64,000 nucleotides of DNA. Origin: G965218495 sp965262785. Its GTDB lineage: Bacteria; Bacteroidota; Rhodothermia; Rhodothermales; Bin80. Below the pieces are notes generated by a model, which worked only from the letters and a program-made list of their open reading frames with translations, made no database searches and had not been told where the DNA came from. Shown piece after piece: positions 33,876 through 42,760 of this stretch (position 1 is its first letter; every line of letters starts with the position of its first letter). A program made the translations under genes and the position numbers. Where the stretch lies: positions 2,604,001-2,668,000 of the forward strand of contig OZ253559.1 of assembly GCA_965262785.1 (NCBI GenBank), written 5' to 3'.

Positions 33876-35861
33876 ATGGCAAACGAGATATTCCCACAGC
33901 TCACGGGAGCCTATTCGGGTGATGCTGAGGAATACCCGGCTCCCACGGAGTTCAGTAAGCGGGCGCACATCCAGTCGCTGGAAGCCTACCAGGAAAAGTA
34001 CCAGCGCTCGGTAGATGATCCAGAAACGTTTTGGGCGGAAGAGGCGCAGCGAATCTCTTGGTTTAAACCGTTCACCAAGGTCAAAGACGCTTCATTTGCT
34101 TCATCTAACGTCTCTATTCGTTGGTTCGAGGGAGGAACTACCAACGCGTCCTACAACTGCCTGGACCGTCATCTGGAGGAGCGTGGCGACCAGATTGCGC
34201 TGATCTGGGAGCAGGACGACCCTTCGGCTGATGCCAGGCACATCACATACAGAGAACTTCATGCTGAAGTCTGCCGCTTGGCCAATGTCCTCAAGGCGCA
34301 CGGCGTAAAGAAGGGGGACCGCGTCACCGTGTACATGCCGATGATTCCCGAGGCCGCAGCAGCGATGTTGGCCTGCAGCCGTATTGGGGCGATACACTCG
34401 GTAGTCTTTGCAGGGTTTTCGCCAGATGCGCTGGCGGATCGCATCCTGGACTGTGATTCAACCTTTGTCATTACAGCCGATGAGGGGGTACGAGGTGGGC
34501 GTCGCGTGCCACTGAAGCACAACACTGACAAAGCATTGGAGCGCTGCCCGGATGTGTCAGCGGTCCTTGTCGTGAAGCGTACGGGTGGGGATATCGGCTG
34601 GACGCCCGGTCGGGACGTGTGGTATCACGAAGCCATGGAAGGTGCCAGCGCTGCATGCGCACCAGAGGCCATGGAATCGGAGGACCCGCTCTTCATCCTG
34701 TACACGTCAGGCTCCACGGGCAAACCCAAGGGCGTACTCCACACCACGGGAGGATACCTGGTGTATACGTCGTTGACGCATGAATTGGTATTCGACTACC
34801 ATCCTGGTGACGTTTTCTGGTGTACTGCCGATGTCGGCTGGATCACCGGCCATTCGTACATCGTCTATGGCCCGCTGATTAACGGGGCCACCCAGGTGTT
34901 TTTTGAGGGAACACCAACGTACCCGGACGCCGCACGCTTCTGGGAAGTGGTAGACCGTCACCAAGTGACGCAATTTTATACTGCGCCCACCGCCATTCGC
35001 GCATTGATGTGCCAAGGTGACGCTTTCGTCGAACGCACCAGCCGGGCCTCACTGAGGCTGCTTGGCACCGTAGGAGAGCCCATCAACCCGGAAGCATGGC
35101 GCTGGTATTTCGAGCGCGTAGGGCAGGGGCGGTGCCCCATCGTTGACACATGGTGGCAGACGGAAACCGGCGGCATACTAATCACACCGCTGCCTGGCGC
35201 CATCGCCGCCAAGCCTGGGTCTGCCACGCTGCCATTTTTTGGAATCGAGCCACAGGTCCTGTCCGAAGACGGCACGCTCCAAGCAGGGGCGTCCCAAGGG
35301 GTGCTTGCAATCAAAGGCTCCTGGCCGAGCCAAGCGCGTACGGTTTATAAGGATCATGACCGCTTCGTAAAGACGTATTTCACAGCCTACGAGGGCAAGT
35401 ACTTTACCGGCGATGGCTGCCGCCGCGACGAAGATGGATACTATTGGATTACCGGGCGTGTCGATGATGTGATAAACGTCTCAGGCCACCGGATGGGCAC
35501 GGCAGAAGTCGAAAGCGCACTAGTACTACACGAATGCGTGGCGGAAGCGGCCGTAGTTGGGTGTCCGCACGCAGTCAAGGGGCAGGGCATTTACGCTTAC
35601 GTCACGCTCGTATCCACGGCAGAACCGTCCTTCGCGCTCGGTGCTGAACTGGTAACCCATGTGCGAGCACGCATTGGTCCCATAGCAAAACCGGACCATA
35701 TCCAGTTTGCGCCTGCGCTTCCCAAAACGCGGTCCGGCAAAATTATGCGCCGCATTCTGCGTAAAATTGCCGAAAACGATTTTCGCAACCTCGGTGACAC
35801 ATCCACGCTGGCAGACCCCTCCGTGGTGCAAGCGCTCATTGACAATCGGCAGAACCGGTAA
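33876..35861 (+). CDS. acs: Acetyl-CoA synthetase (AMP-forming)
   Basis: A 661-residue cytoplasmic enzyme that converts acetate, ATP and CoA into acetyl-CoA. It has the N-terminal ACAS domain (SLEAYQEKYQRSVDDPETFW), the phosphate-binding loop YTSGSTGKPKGVLHTTGG, DVGWITGHSYIVYGPL, TWWQTETGG for acetate and adenine binding, YFTGDGCRRDEDGYYWITGR at the hinge, VINVSGHRMGTAEVE, and LPKTRSGKIMRRILRKIA with the Lys that is reversibly acetylated in this family. Length matches the family's usual 650 residues. Its last 26 bases overlap the convergent end of the sugar kinase gene. It supports growth on acetate or acetate recycling. Confidence 0.95.
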   Translation: MANEIFPQLTGAYSGDAEEYPAPTEFSKRAHIQSLEAYQEKYQRSVDDPETFWAEEAQRISWFKPFTKVKDASFASSNVSIRWFEGGTTNASYNCLDRHLEERGDQIALIWEQDDPSADARHITYRELHAEVCRLANVLKAHGVKKGDRVTVYMPMIPEAAAAMLACSRIGAIHSVVFAGFSPDALADRILDCDSTFVITADEGVRGGRRVPLKHNTDKALERCPDVSAVLVVKRTGGDIGWTPGRDVWYHEAMEGASAACAPEAMESEDPLFILYTSGSTGKPKGVLHTTGGYLVYTSLTHELVFDYHPGDVFWCTADVGWITGHSYIVYGPLINGATQVFFEGTPTYPDAARFWEVVDRHQVTQFYTAPTAIRALMCQGDAFVERTSRASLRLLGTVGEPINPEAWRWYFERVGQGRCPIVDTWWQTETGGILITPLPGAIAAKPGSATLPFFGIEPQVLSEDGTLQAGASQGVLAIKGSWPSQARTVYKDHDRFVKTYFTAYEGKYFTGDGCRRDEDGYYWITGRVDDVINVSGHRMGTAEVESALVLHECVAEAAVVGCPHAVKGQGIYAYVTLVSTAEPSFALGAELVTHVRARIGPIAKPDHIQFAPALPKTRSGKIMRRILRKIAENDFRNLGDTSTLADPSVVQALIDNRQNR

Positions 35862-36798
35862 CGCGTAAGGCGGCCGGCACTACGGTACCTTCGGCAAGTT
35901 GCCGAGCCAAACTTACCGCGCCGCGGATGCTGGGCTTCGTCTGTCGGCCCAATTGAAATTCCGGCAGGACCTTCTGCACGGCCTGCGAAATCGCCGCGTA
36001 GTAGTAGGCGGACCGGTTCAAGCCTCCGGACAGACAGATCCGGGGACAGATGTGCGGTTCGAGCTGCTGCAGCCAGCGAGCCTGCCGTGTGAGCGCCATG
36101 ACCTCTGTCGCGACGATTTTCTGCGCCACCGCATCCCCTTCCTCTGAGGCTTCCAAAACAACCTTGGCCATATGCTGAAGGGGCCACAGGTCTGTATAGA
36201 CTGCAGCGAGTAGCGCGCGCCTTCCATTGATACCGTGCCGCTCTGCGAGACGTTCGGCTAGCGTGGTAGCGGGACCACCGTCGGCAGCGTGGGCAACGGC
36301 AGTCATTCCACGCCTTCCTATTGCGTACCCGCTGCCTTCGTCGCCAACCAGGTATCCCCACCCGCCAACGCGCGCAATCGTGCCACGGTTCGTGCGCGCA
36401 AGCACTGCGCTACCGGTGCCAGCGATCATGAGCATGCCGCTCGACGCCGGAAAGGCGGTTTCGAGTGCAATCACACCGTCATGGAGGATCTCTATGATCT
36501 GTGGAGCGGCACTTCCCAAGAGTCCACGAATCTTCTTGGCCAGCGACTGCTGTGCTTCAGGCTCACCAGCGCCGGCCACGCCTGCTACCACTGCGGCAAG
36601 TGGTGTACCCGGGTGTGCCGCCAAGGCCTGGCGCACCAGCGATGCCAGCAGCCGCGCCGTCTGCTCTTCTCCATGACGCAGTAGGTTGGCCCCCTTACCG
36701 CGAATCACTAGATCGGCCCTGTCGTCGATGGTCCGTGCCAGCAATCGGGTTAAGGTTCCGCCCGCGTCTATGCCAACGTACTGGAGGGGCACTCCCAT
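35836..36798 (-). CDS. BadF/BadG-type ATPase, N-acetylglucosamine kinase-like
   Basis: A 320-residue sugar-kinase-fold protein of the BadF/BadG/BcrA/BcrD ATPase family, which includes eukaryotic-type GlcNAc kinases. Motifs: YVGIDAGGTLTRLLA (phosphate 1), VAGVAGAGEPEAQ, ILHDGVIALETAF (connect/catalytic Asp), GMLMIAGTGSAVLAR (phosphate 2), RVGGWGYLVGDEGSGYAIGR and ICLSGGLNRS (adenosine). These match the GlcNAc-kinase subgroup better than the radical-enzyme activators, which carry an FeS cluster not seen here. Probable role: phosphorylation of an amino sugar from wall recycling or chitin. It begins directly after the acylase gene upstream and overlaps acs at its 3' end. Confidence 0.84.
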   Translation of the reverse strand: MGVPLQYVGIDAGGTLTRLLARTIDDRADLVIRGKGANLLRHGEEQTARLLASLVRQALAAHPGTPLAAVVAGVAGAGEPEAQQSLAKKIRGLLGSAAPQIIEILHDGVIALETAFPASSGMLMIAGTGSAVLARTNRGTIARVGGWGYLVGDEGSGYAIGRRGMTAVAHAADGGPATTLAERLAERHGINGRRALLAAVYTDLWPLQHMAKVVLEASEEGDAVAQKIVATEVMALTRQARWLQQLEPHICPRICLSGGLNRSAYYYAAISQAVQKVLPEFQLGRQTKPSIRGAVSLARQLAEGTVVPAALRVTGSADCQ

Positions 36799-38685
36799 CT
36801 AACGTTTTAGGGTAGTGGTATACGCCGCCTGAGACGGCAAGGAATAGATTGGCACCTCGTCGTGTCCTAGCAGTTCACGATGGAGCAAAAAGCTCGTTTC
36901 CGGGTGCAGCCTGCGCCTAACGGCGAATTTGCCGTGCCAACGGGCAGGATGCCACAACTCAAACGTCGCTGAAGGCACAAGCTCGGCAGAGTTGCTGGTT
37001 GAAGGACCCCAACGGGGTGCGCTGCCGTGACCTTGACCGGGCCACTCAAGCGGCGCAAACCGGGACAAGGTTGCGCCGTGCGGAGCATGGGCCGCTGCAA
37101 AAAAACGACGGTCGGGATGCAGCGCTCCCCAGCGCCACTCAAACTGGTTAGGCCCGAATCGGGCAGAAAGGACTTGCACAGCCTTCTCTAGGGCGGCGAC
37201 CACCAAGCCTGCGTCTACGGACGTTAAACTGAAGCGCACTCCCGCCTCCTCAAGGTAGGCGTTCATCCACTCCGCATACAACGATGCTCCTATGCTGGAG
37301 CGCGAGTATCGATAGTCCCAGTTTTCAAGATATGTCAACGCGCTGTCGACACGGCTTGAATGTGTTGTCTGCTCTTCATACACGGCGGCAAGAAGGGTGG
37401 GAAGAACCGTTTCCGCATAGGCGCTTCGAGTATCGACGACCCATTTCTGGGTCTCAAGCCAGGTCGAGTCGGGCGCTGACAGGTAGACTGCCAGTGTGTC
37501 CCGGCTGATCAAGATGCCTTGCGGGGACTCCAGCCTTACTGCCGGATGCCCCACAGCGCGCCATCGGCCAAGGGTGTCTACGCGAATCTGGGCTCCGACA
37601 GAGAGCCTGAAGGGCACATCGCGCCCTTCGGGCAGAGCGCGCCAGGCCGCAATGTCTGAGCCGATGACCAGCCCTGGCCACGAAAGTACCCATGCTGTCG
37701 TGTCAGAAGTCGCAGCGACCAGAAGCCTGCCATCTGCACGGAAGAAGGAACAGATATGCTCGTCGCCCTTGTCATCAAGAATTCGCTCGTGCCGAATGGG
37801 TACGGGCGACCATGCGCCATGGGTGAGACGGCCGGTCGACCCCAGCAGTACGGCCCAAGAGCCACGGTGGGATTGTCCGCCCACAAAATACGGCGTACCG
37901 ACAAGCGTGGCACCGAAGACGGAGGGCAGGCCCCGAACGCGGATCATCGCCTCCTGGAAGACGGGGAGTGCAGAATTTCCGTACACATGTCGCTGGTATA
38001 ACGTGGCGACACTGTCGTGGCTTACGGCCCATGCCAGGCTGCCGCTAAACCCATGAAGATGCACAATCTTTCGCAATGTGCTGTCTGCTTGGCAGAAGGC
38101 TACGGCCTCGGTACAGTCCAACTCGGCTGCCAGATAACCAATCAGCCGCTCTACTGCCAGCGAATGCCACGGAAGCCAAGGCTCAGGCGCATGATCCAGT
38201 ACCAGAAACTCCCGGCGCAAGGCAATGGACGGGTGTGTCCAAGCTGCTGACACGCCTGCGGCATACGCGGTAAGGAGATCCTGGTCTTCACGGGCGAGAC
38301 CCGCAAAGCTCTCTTCGGCCATAAGCGCAAGCCCAAGACTCCGTGCCAATGAATCCGCCGGGATTGCCTTGTGGCCGAACCATTCAGCAAGCCTCCCGGA
38401 TGCAGCCCGCCGCAAGAGTTCCATCATTGAGGCGTGGTTCCACCCGTGTACATAGCCCAGGCTTGCCGTTGCGGCGAGCCTGTTGGGCGCATCTATCTGC
38501 GCGTCACCTGCTTCCGCCCATGTTATACGTGCCTCGCCACGCAGCCCGGGCAGTGACGCTGCCGATGGCGGATTCGAAACGGGCGCATGGGCGATCCGCC
38601 AGGCAAGCATCACGATCACCAGTATACAAGCTGCGATGATACCAACGATCACGCCTATACCGACTAGCGAGCGCCGAATGTTCAT
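36799..38685 (-). CDS. Penicillin acylase family (Ntn-hydrolase) protein
   Basis: A 628-residue exported protein with an N-terminal hydrophobic anchor (VGIGVIVGIIAACILVIVML). TASLGYVHGWNHASMMELLR and ASGRLAEWFGHKAIP match the A-chain of penicillin and acyl-homoserine-lactone acylases. The probable autoproteolysis point is Gly215-Ser216 in GFSGSLAWAVS, making Ser216 the N-terminal nucleophile of the B-chain. In characterised enzymes this Ser is normally followed by Asn, whereas Leu is seen here. B-chain landmarks (TPYFVGGQSHRGSWAVLLG) are recognisable but diverged. A periplasmic amide or lactone hydrolase is likely; quorum-signal quenching or peptide hydrolysis cannot be told apart. It ends next to the sugar kinase start and probably shares a transcript with it. 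Confidence 0.78.
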   Translation of the reverse strand: MNIRRSLVGIGVIVGIIAACILVIVMLAWRIAHAPVSNPPSAASLPGLRGEARITWAEAGDAQIDAPNRLAATASLGYVHGWNHASMMELLRRAASGRLAEWFGHKAIPADSLARSLGLALMAEESFAGLAREDQDLLTAYAAGVSAAWTHPSIALRREFLVLDHAPEPWLPWHSLAVERLIGYLAAELDCTEAVAFCQADSTLRKIVHLHGFSGSLAWAVSHDSVATLYQRHVYGNSALPVFQEAMIRVRGLPSVFGATLVGTPYFVGGQSHRGSWAVLLGSTGRLTHGAWSPVPIRHERILDDKGDEHICSFFRADGRLLVAATSDTTAWVLSWPGLVIGSDIAAWRALPEGRDVPFRLSVGAQIRVDTLGRWRAVGHPAVRLESPQGILISRDTLAVYLSAPDSTWLETQKWVVDTRSAYAETVLPTLLAAVYEEQTTHSSRVDSALTYLENWDYRYSRSSIGASLYAEWMNAYLEEAGVRFSLTSVDAGLVVAALEKAVQVLSARFGPNQFEWRWGALHPDRRFFAAAHAPHGATLSRFAPLEWPGQGHGSAPRWGPSTSNSAELVPSATFELWHPARWHGKFAVRRRLHPETSFLLHRELLGHDEVPIYSLPSQAAYTTTLKR

Positions 38686-38779
38686 GCGGTGATAGTGCCT
38701 GGTGTCTACGCGCGGGGATCAATACAACCACGCTCTTGTTCTATTTTAGTGATATTCGAAGTCACTTTCGTTGAATGAA

Positions 38780-40429
38780 ATGTGGAACCGGAAGGCATTT
38801 ACTGTTGGGGTCGTACTCCTGGTCGCAGGCGTCTTGTTGGGAATGCACCTGCAGCGCATTGCTGACGAAGATGCGCGCACCGCACTGCAAAAGCTTGTTC
38901 AGGCATTCAGGCTGATTGATGAGAGATACGTGGAAGAAGTGGATGCCGGCGAGCTTGCTGAGAACGCACTCCGGGGTATGCTTGAAGGCCTAGACCCGCA
39001 TTCGGCCTATATCGACTCGGCCAGCATGAAGCTGGTTGCGGAGGATTTTCAGGGCAGTTTCGAGGGTATCGGCATCTCATTTGAATTCATTGAGGGTGTA
39101 GACGGCCAGGATTCACTGACTGTGCTCAGCGTGATCCCTGGCGGGCCGAGCGAGGACGTTGGACTGATGTCAGGCGATAGGATCATTGAGGTCGACGGCC
39201 AGAGCGCATTGGGCTTTGAGAGCATTGATGTGCAGCGAACCCTGAAGGGACCCAGGGGCTCCAAGGTATCGATCAAGGTTGTGAGGCCTGGCTACAAGGG
39301 GGTTATCCCTTTCACGATCACAAGGGGCAAGATTCCTATCTACTCCGTGGATGCGGCCTTCATGCTCGATGAGCAGACGGGTTTCATCAAAGTCAGCCGT
39401 TTTGCACGCACCACCTACACCGAATTCAAGCAGGCCGTGAGGGATTTGCAGGCGCAAGGTATGCAGCGCCTGATGCTCGATTTGCGCGGCAATGCCGGGG
39501 GCTACATGGACATTGCAGTCCGCATGGCAGATGAGTTTTTGGCGGATAACGCACTTATCGTGTCGCAGCGTGGGCGCAGCGACGATGCTAGGCAGGAATT
39601 CCGCGGCAATCCGCGCGGCCGCCTGGAAGAGGGCGCCGTCATCGTTCTCGTGGATGCCGTTAGCGCTTCAGCCAGCGAGATTGTTGCTGGAGCACTCCAG
39701 GACCACGACCGCGGGCTAATCGTCGGCCGCCAGACTTTTGGCAAAGGGCTGGTGCAGCAGCAGTACGAGCTGCCAGATGGGAGCGCGCTGCGCGTCACAG
39801 TGTCGCATTTCTACACGCCATCCGGCCGGCTTATTCAGACGCCGTACGAAAGCGGAAATCGCGAAGACTACCAACGCGAAAAGAAAGCAATGCGCAGTGA
39901 GCTTGTTCTGCTATCTGCAGAAGAGATTCTGGAACGTTTCCCTGACTCGCTGAAATACACCACAACCGGAGGGCGGACGGTGATCGGTGGCGGGGGCATC
40001 CTTCCGGACTTTATCGTTCAACCGGATACGGCTTCACGGCTGTTGCGGGAGGTCCTGCGGCGCAACCTGACCCGCACGTTTGCTAGGCAGTGGAATGACC
40101 GCCACAATCAGGCGCTGCGGACACAGTTTGGGGATGACCAGAGGCAGTATATTGCGGAATTCGTTGTAGATTCCAGCATGTTTGACGAGTTCCTGACTTA
40201 TGCTGCCGAGAATGGCTTGGCGCTCGAGGGGTATGGTGGCACGGAAGCGGATTCATTCACGCAAGAAGACGTGGACCAAGACCGTGCTTTTCTGCAGGCA
40301 CACATCAAAGCCCGTCTGGCCGTTCGCCTATTCGACAACAGGGCATTCTACCTCATCATACACCCTGAAGACCAGACTCTCCAGGTGGCTATGCGGCTGT
40401 GGCCGCGAGCGGAAGCGCTCGTCCGGTAA
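38780..40429 (+). CDS. S41 C-terminal-processing peptidase (CtpA/Prc family)
   Basis: A 549-residue periplasmic protease. ATG 38780 gives an N-terminal membrane anchor NRKAFTVGVVLLVAGVLLG; TTG 38771 is an alternative. A cap region with GMLEGLDPHSAYID precedes a PDZ domain (about residues 90-180; GIGISFEFIEGVDGQDS, SGDRIIEVDGQ). The peptidase core contains LMLDLRGNAGGYMDIAVRMA, the serine in VDAVSASASEIVAGALQ and the lysine in GRQTFGKGLVQQQYELPDGS, forming the Ser-Lys dyad. A long C-terminal extension of about 150 residues is helical. Such enzymes trim C-termini of envelope proteins and control cell-wall hydrolases. It is transcribed away from the acylase gene and is followed by the ExbB operon promoter. 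Confidence 0.93.
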   Translation: MWNRKAFTVGVVLLVAGVLLGMHLQRIADEDARTALQKLVQAFRLIDERYVEEVDAGELAENALRGMLEGLDPHSAYIDSASMKLVAEDFQGSFEGIGISFEFIEGVDGQDSLTVLSVIPGGPSEDVGLMSGDRIIEVDGQSALGFESIDVQRTLKGPRGSKVSIKVVRPGYKGVIPFTITRGKIPIYSVDAAFMLDEQTGFIKVSRFARTTYTEFKQAVRDLQAQGMQRLMLDLRGNAGGYMDIAVRMADEFLADNALIVSQRGRSDDARQEFRGNPRGRLEEGAVIVLVDAVSASASEIVAGALQDHDRGLIVGRQTFGKGLVQQQYELPDGSALRVTVSHFYTPSGRLIQTPYESGNREDYQREKKAMRSELVLLSAEEILERFPDSLKYTTTGGRTVIGGGGILPDFIVQPDTASRLLREVLRRNLTRTFARQWNDRHNQALRTQFGDDQRQYIAEFVVDSSMFDEFLTYAAENGLALEGYGGTEADSFTQEDVDQDRAFLQAHIKARLAVRLFDNRAFYLIIHPEDQTLQVAMRLWPRAEALVR

Positions 40430-40460
40430 GCATCGCAAACCATTTGCGCATTCGCGTGTC

Positions 40461-40489
40461 TTGACTTTAGCAACCTTGAATGGTAGAAT
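40461..40489 (+). promoter_or_regulatory. Candidate promoter of the ExbBDD operon (distal)
   Basis: TTGACT (40461-40466) and TAGAAT (40484-40489) are separated by exactly 17 bases, the best vegetative-type promoter match I found in the window. It is about 120 bases upstream of the exbB start. Confidence 0.5.
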
Positions 40490-40541
40490 AGGGGCCCACG
40501 CACGTGAACCTGCACTGCTACTGCTGTACGCGTACTTTCCA

Positions 40542-40571
40542 TTGGGAATTGCATCCCAGCGTAGTTATATT
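40542..40571 (+). promoter_or_regulatory. Candidate promoter of the ExbBDD operon (proximal)
   Basis: TTGGGA (40542-40547) and TATATT (40566-40571) have an 18-base spacer. It lies about 35 bases upstream of ATG 40607 and could act with or instead of the distal site. A GGAGGA ribosome site at 40594-40599 is 7 bases before the ATG. Confidence 0.35.
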
Positions 40572-40606
40572 CTGTTACCCCAACACATTCATCGGAGGAT
40601 GAGTCA

Positions 40607-41314
40607 ATGAGGCTACTAATGCTGCTTTCACAGGACGCTGCCGGCGACGAAGGCGTTATCAATCTTCTGGTTCGCTACTTCAACGAGGGCGGCGAATTCA
40701 TGTGGCCGGTACTGATCATCCTGATCGTCGGCTTGGCAATCGCCTTTGAGCGGGTCATCTCGCTCAACCGCGCCGACGTGAATACCCGTAAGTTTATCGT
40801 GAAGGTCAAGGGTGCACTGGAGGAGGATGGTGTTTCCAGTGCTGAGGAAGTCTGTGCCAATACGCGAGGCCCGGTAGCCTCCGTGTTCCAAGCTGGTCTG
40901 CTGCGTGTCGACGAGGGCATTGATGCCGTCGAAAAGGCCGTGGTGGCCTACGGCTCCATAGAGATGAGCTTCTTGGAAAGGGGACTGGTATGGCTTTCGC
41001 TCTTCATCGCTCTGGCACCCATGTTCGGGTTCCTGGGTACGGTAATCGGCATGGTTGCGGCGTTTGACGCGATTGAGGCCGCCGGCGACATCTCGCCCAG
41101 CCTTGTAGCGCGTGGCATCAAAATCGCTCTGCTCACGACGGTGTTTGGTCTTATCGTGGCCATCATTCTGCAATTCTTCTACAACTACGCGGTCTCCAAA
41201 ATCGACCGCATCGTGGTGGACATGGAGGAGGCATCGATAGAGTTGATTGACTCACTGGTGCTGATGCAGGCCGGGCGACCGGTTGCGAGTGAAGCGCACG
41301 AGTCCGACGGGTAA
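40607..41314 (+). CDS. exbB: MotA/TolQ/ExbB-family proton channel protein
   Basis: A 235-residue inner-membrane protein. It has a first membrane segment MWPVLIILIVGLAIAFERVI (about residues 31-50), a cytoplasmic loop with GLLRVDEGIDAVEKAVVAYG, and two further segments: GLVWLSLFIALAPMFGFLGT leading into the conserved VIGMVAAFDAIEAAG, and IALLTTVFGLIVAIILQFFY. These are the TolQ/ExbB signature positions that line the proton path. It energises TonB-dependent transport or envelope processes together with the ExbD proteins downstream. The operon order is exbB, small membrane protein, exbD, exbD, with a terminator at the end. The TonB receptor at 25.4 kb is one likely client. Confidence 0.93.
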   Translation: MRLLMLLSQDAAGDEGVINLLVRYFNEGGEFMWPVLIILIVGLAIAFERVISLNRADVNTRKFIVKVKGALEEDGVSSAEEVCANTRGPVASVFQAGLLRVDEGIDAVEKAVVAYGSIEMSFLERGLVWLSLFIALAPMFGFLGTVIGMVAAFDAIEAAGDISPSLVARGIKIALLTTVFGLIVAIILQFFYNYAVSKIDRIVVDMEEASIELIDSLVLMQAGRPVASEAHESDG

Positions 41315-41356
41315 CCCTTCTGGCCATTTCTTTTAACTCATAGCTGGTAACTGACA

Positions 41357-41620
41357 ATGGTTCCGATTGCGATATACCTCGCTTCTGCGCTCTTAGGACT
41401 TGGCCTCTTGGCCATGCTGGCATTTGGCATCCGCAGCCTGACCTTCGGCAAAGTGGATCCCATGGCGGTAACTATAATAGTCGTGCCCATCATGATCTTG
41501 CTCGTGCTCGGCTTTACGATGTCCAGTTGGGCAGAAGCCGGGATCATGACCATCATAGTCACATTGGGCCTTGCGCTCCTGGCACTGCTGTATACGGGTG
41601 CTAAGGGGCTATTTTCATAA
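41357..41620 (+). CDS. Small three-helix membrane protein in the Exb operon
   Basis: An 87-residue, very hydrophobic protein, start ATG 41357. Three membrane segments are visible: AIYLASALLGLGLLAMLAFG (about 5-24), MAVTIIVVPIMILLVLGFTM (36-55) and AGIMTIIVTLGLALLALLYT (61-80), joined by short polar loops. I know no named family. It lies 42 bases after exbB and 20 bases before the first exbD, in the same direction, so it is almost surely part of that operon and may be an accessory subunit of the proton channel. Function unassigned. Confidence 0.75.
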   Translation: MVPIAIYLASALLGLGLLAMLAFGIRSLTFGKVDPMAVTIIVVPIMILLVLGFTMSSWAEAGIMTIIVTLGLALLALLYTGAKGLFS

Positions 41621-41640
41621 CTCCAATCCGGTCATTTGCG

Positions 41641-42201
41641 ATGGGTGTGCTTAATAAAAGGAAGGAACGTCGCGAGGCAGAAATTCCAACCTCGTCCATG
41701 GCTGATATTGCATTCCTGCTTTTGATATTCTTCCTCGTCACCACTACTATTGACGTGGACACCGGTATCGGCATGACGCTACCCCCTGAACTCGACGAAA
41801 ACGTCGAGCCTCCGCCGGTGAAGGAGCGAAACAGCCTTAAGATCCTGATCAACTCGGCCGGGCAGGTCCTTCTTGAAGACCTTCCTTCCAGTGTAGCCCA
41901 GATCCGCCAGGAGGTAATGACCCATGTTCAGAACCAGGGGCAGGACCAACGCTACTCTGAGACTCCCACGAAGGCACTTGTATCGATCAAGACCGACCGG
42001 CTCACTCCGTACAACCTATATATCCAGACGCTGGATGAGGTCTGGATGGCTTACTTTCAGATATGGGATGTCGAAGCCCGCAGCATGGGATTCGTAAACT
42101 ACCATGACTATCGCTCCAGCCTGGAATCTGGGGCGGACAATGTGATCCGTAAGAAGTGGCCCGCCCAAATCTCACTGGCGGAGCCGGACCCCGGCGAATA
42201 G
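41641..42201 (+). CDS. exbD: ExbD/TolR-family biopolymer transport protein (first)
   Basis: A 186-residue protein with a short basic cytoplasmic start (MGVLNKRKERREAEIPTS) and one membrane helix SMADIAFLLLIFFLVTTTID, in which the Asp is the essential proton-carrying residue of ExbD/TolR. The periplasmic part is longer than the usual 140 residues, with an insertion around LIQTL/YNLYIQTLDEVWMAYF typical of Bacteroidota ExbD. It follows the small membrane protein by 20 bases and precedes the second ExbD by 34. Confidence 0.92.
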   Translation: MGVLNKRKERREAEIPTSSMADIAFLLLIFFLVTTTIDVDTGIGMTLPPELDENVEPPPVKERNSLKILINSAGQVLLEDLPSSVAQIRQEVMTHVQNQGQDQRYSETPTKALVSIKTDRLTPYNLYIQTLDEVWMAYFQIWDVEARSMGFVNYHDYRSSLESGADNVIRKKWPAQISLAEPDPGE

Positions 42202-42235
42202 CAGCGCCATAAGCCCTTAGACCAACCTCATACCC

Positions 42236-42688
42236 ATGGGTCACTTCACAAAGAAGAGCAAGGCCAAACCGGAGATTTCGACGGCATCGCTGCCGGATAT
42301 CATCTTCATGCTGCTCATCTTTTTTATGGTGACGACGGTCCTGCGGGAGCAGGAGGTACAGGTGCGTACCATCCTGCCGCAGGCGGAAGCCCTCACCAAG
42401 ATTGAGCAGAAACGGTACGTCTCATACATCTGGATGGGCCCGGAAAAGCTCCGCGGCAACAGATTTGGCACCACCCGTGTCCAGATTGACGACGCCATCA
42501 TCGAGGAAATGACCAGCATCCGCTCGATCATGTACAGGAAGCTGACGGAGGAGCCGCGCCTTATCGTATCGATGCGCGTTGATGAGGAGTCCGAGATGGG
42601 AGTGGTGACCGACGTTCAGCAGGAGCTCCGAAAGGGCAATACCCTGCGAATCAACTATTCCTCCAGGCGGGATATCTCTGGACTGTAG
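42236..42688 (+). CDS. exbD: ExbD/TolR-family biopolymer transport protein (second)
   Basis: A 150-residue ExbD paralogue. The membrane helix SLPDIIFMLLIFFMVTTVLR carries the conserved Asp. The periplasmic domain includes QVRTILPQAEAL, then LIVSMRVDEESEMGVVTDVQ, where the second strand contacts TonB-like partners in this family. Two dissimilar ExbD subunits beside one ExbB is the normal Bacteroidota arrangement and suggests a heteromeric ExbD dimer in the channel. The gene is the last in the operon and is followed 30 bases later by a strong terminator. Confidence 0.92.
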   Translation: MGHFTKKSKAKPEISTASLPDIIFMLLIFFMVTTVLREQEVQVRTILPQAEALTKIEQKRYVSYIWMGPEKLRGNRFGTTRVQIDDAIIEEMTSIRSIMYRKLTEEPRLIVSMRVDEESEMGVVTDVQQELRKGNTLRINYSSRRDISGL

Positions 42689-42718
42689 TCCTCAATCCAG
42701 GCCGGTTGTCATTACAAG

Positions 42719-42742
42719 AGCCCTGCTCAGGCAGGGCTTTTT
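42719..42742 (+). terminator. Rho-independent terminator of the ExbBDD operon
   Basis: AGCCCTGC (42719-42726) pairs perfectly with GCAGGGCT (42731-42738) around a TCAG loop and is followed by TTTT. It ends the exb operon 18 bases before the isocitrate dehydrogenase start. Confidence 0.88.
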
Positions 42743-42760
42743 GTGTCTACTGAAGACGCG

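Noticed and set aside
42743..42760. GTG start for isocitrate dehydrogenase at 42743
   Set aside because: It would start immediately at the end of the exb terminator; ATG 42761 begins at the family's conserved N-terminus.
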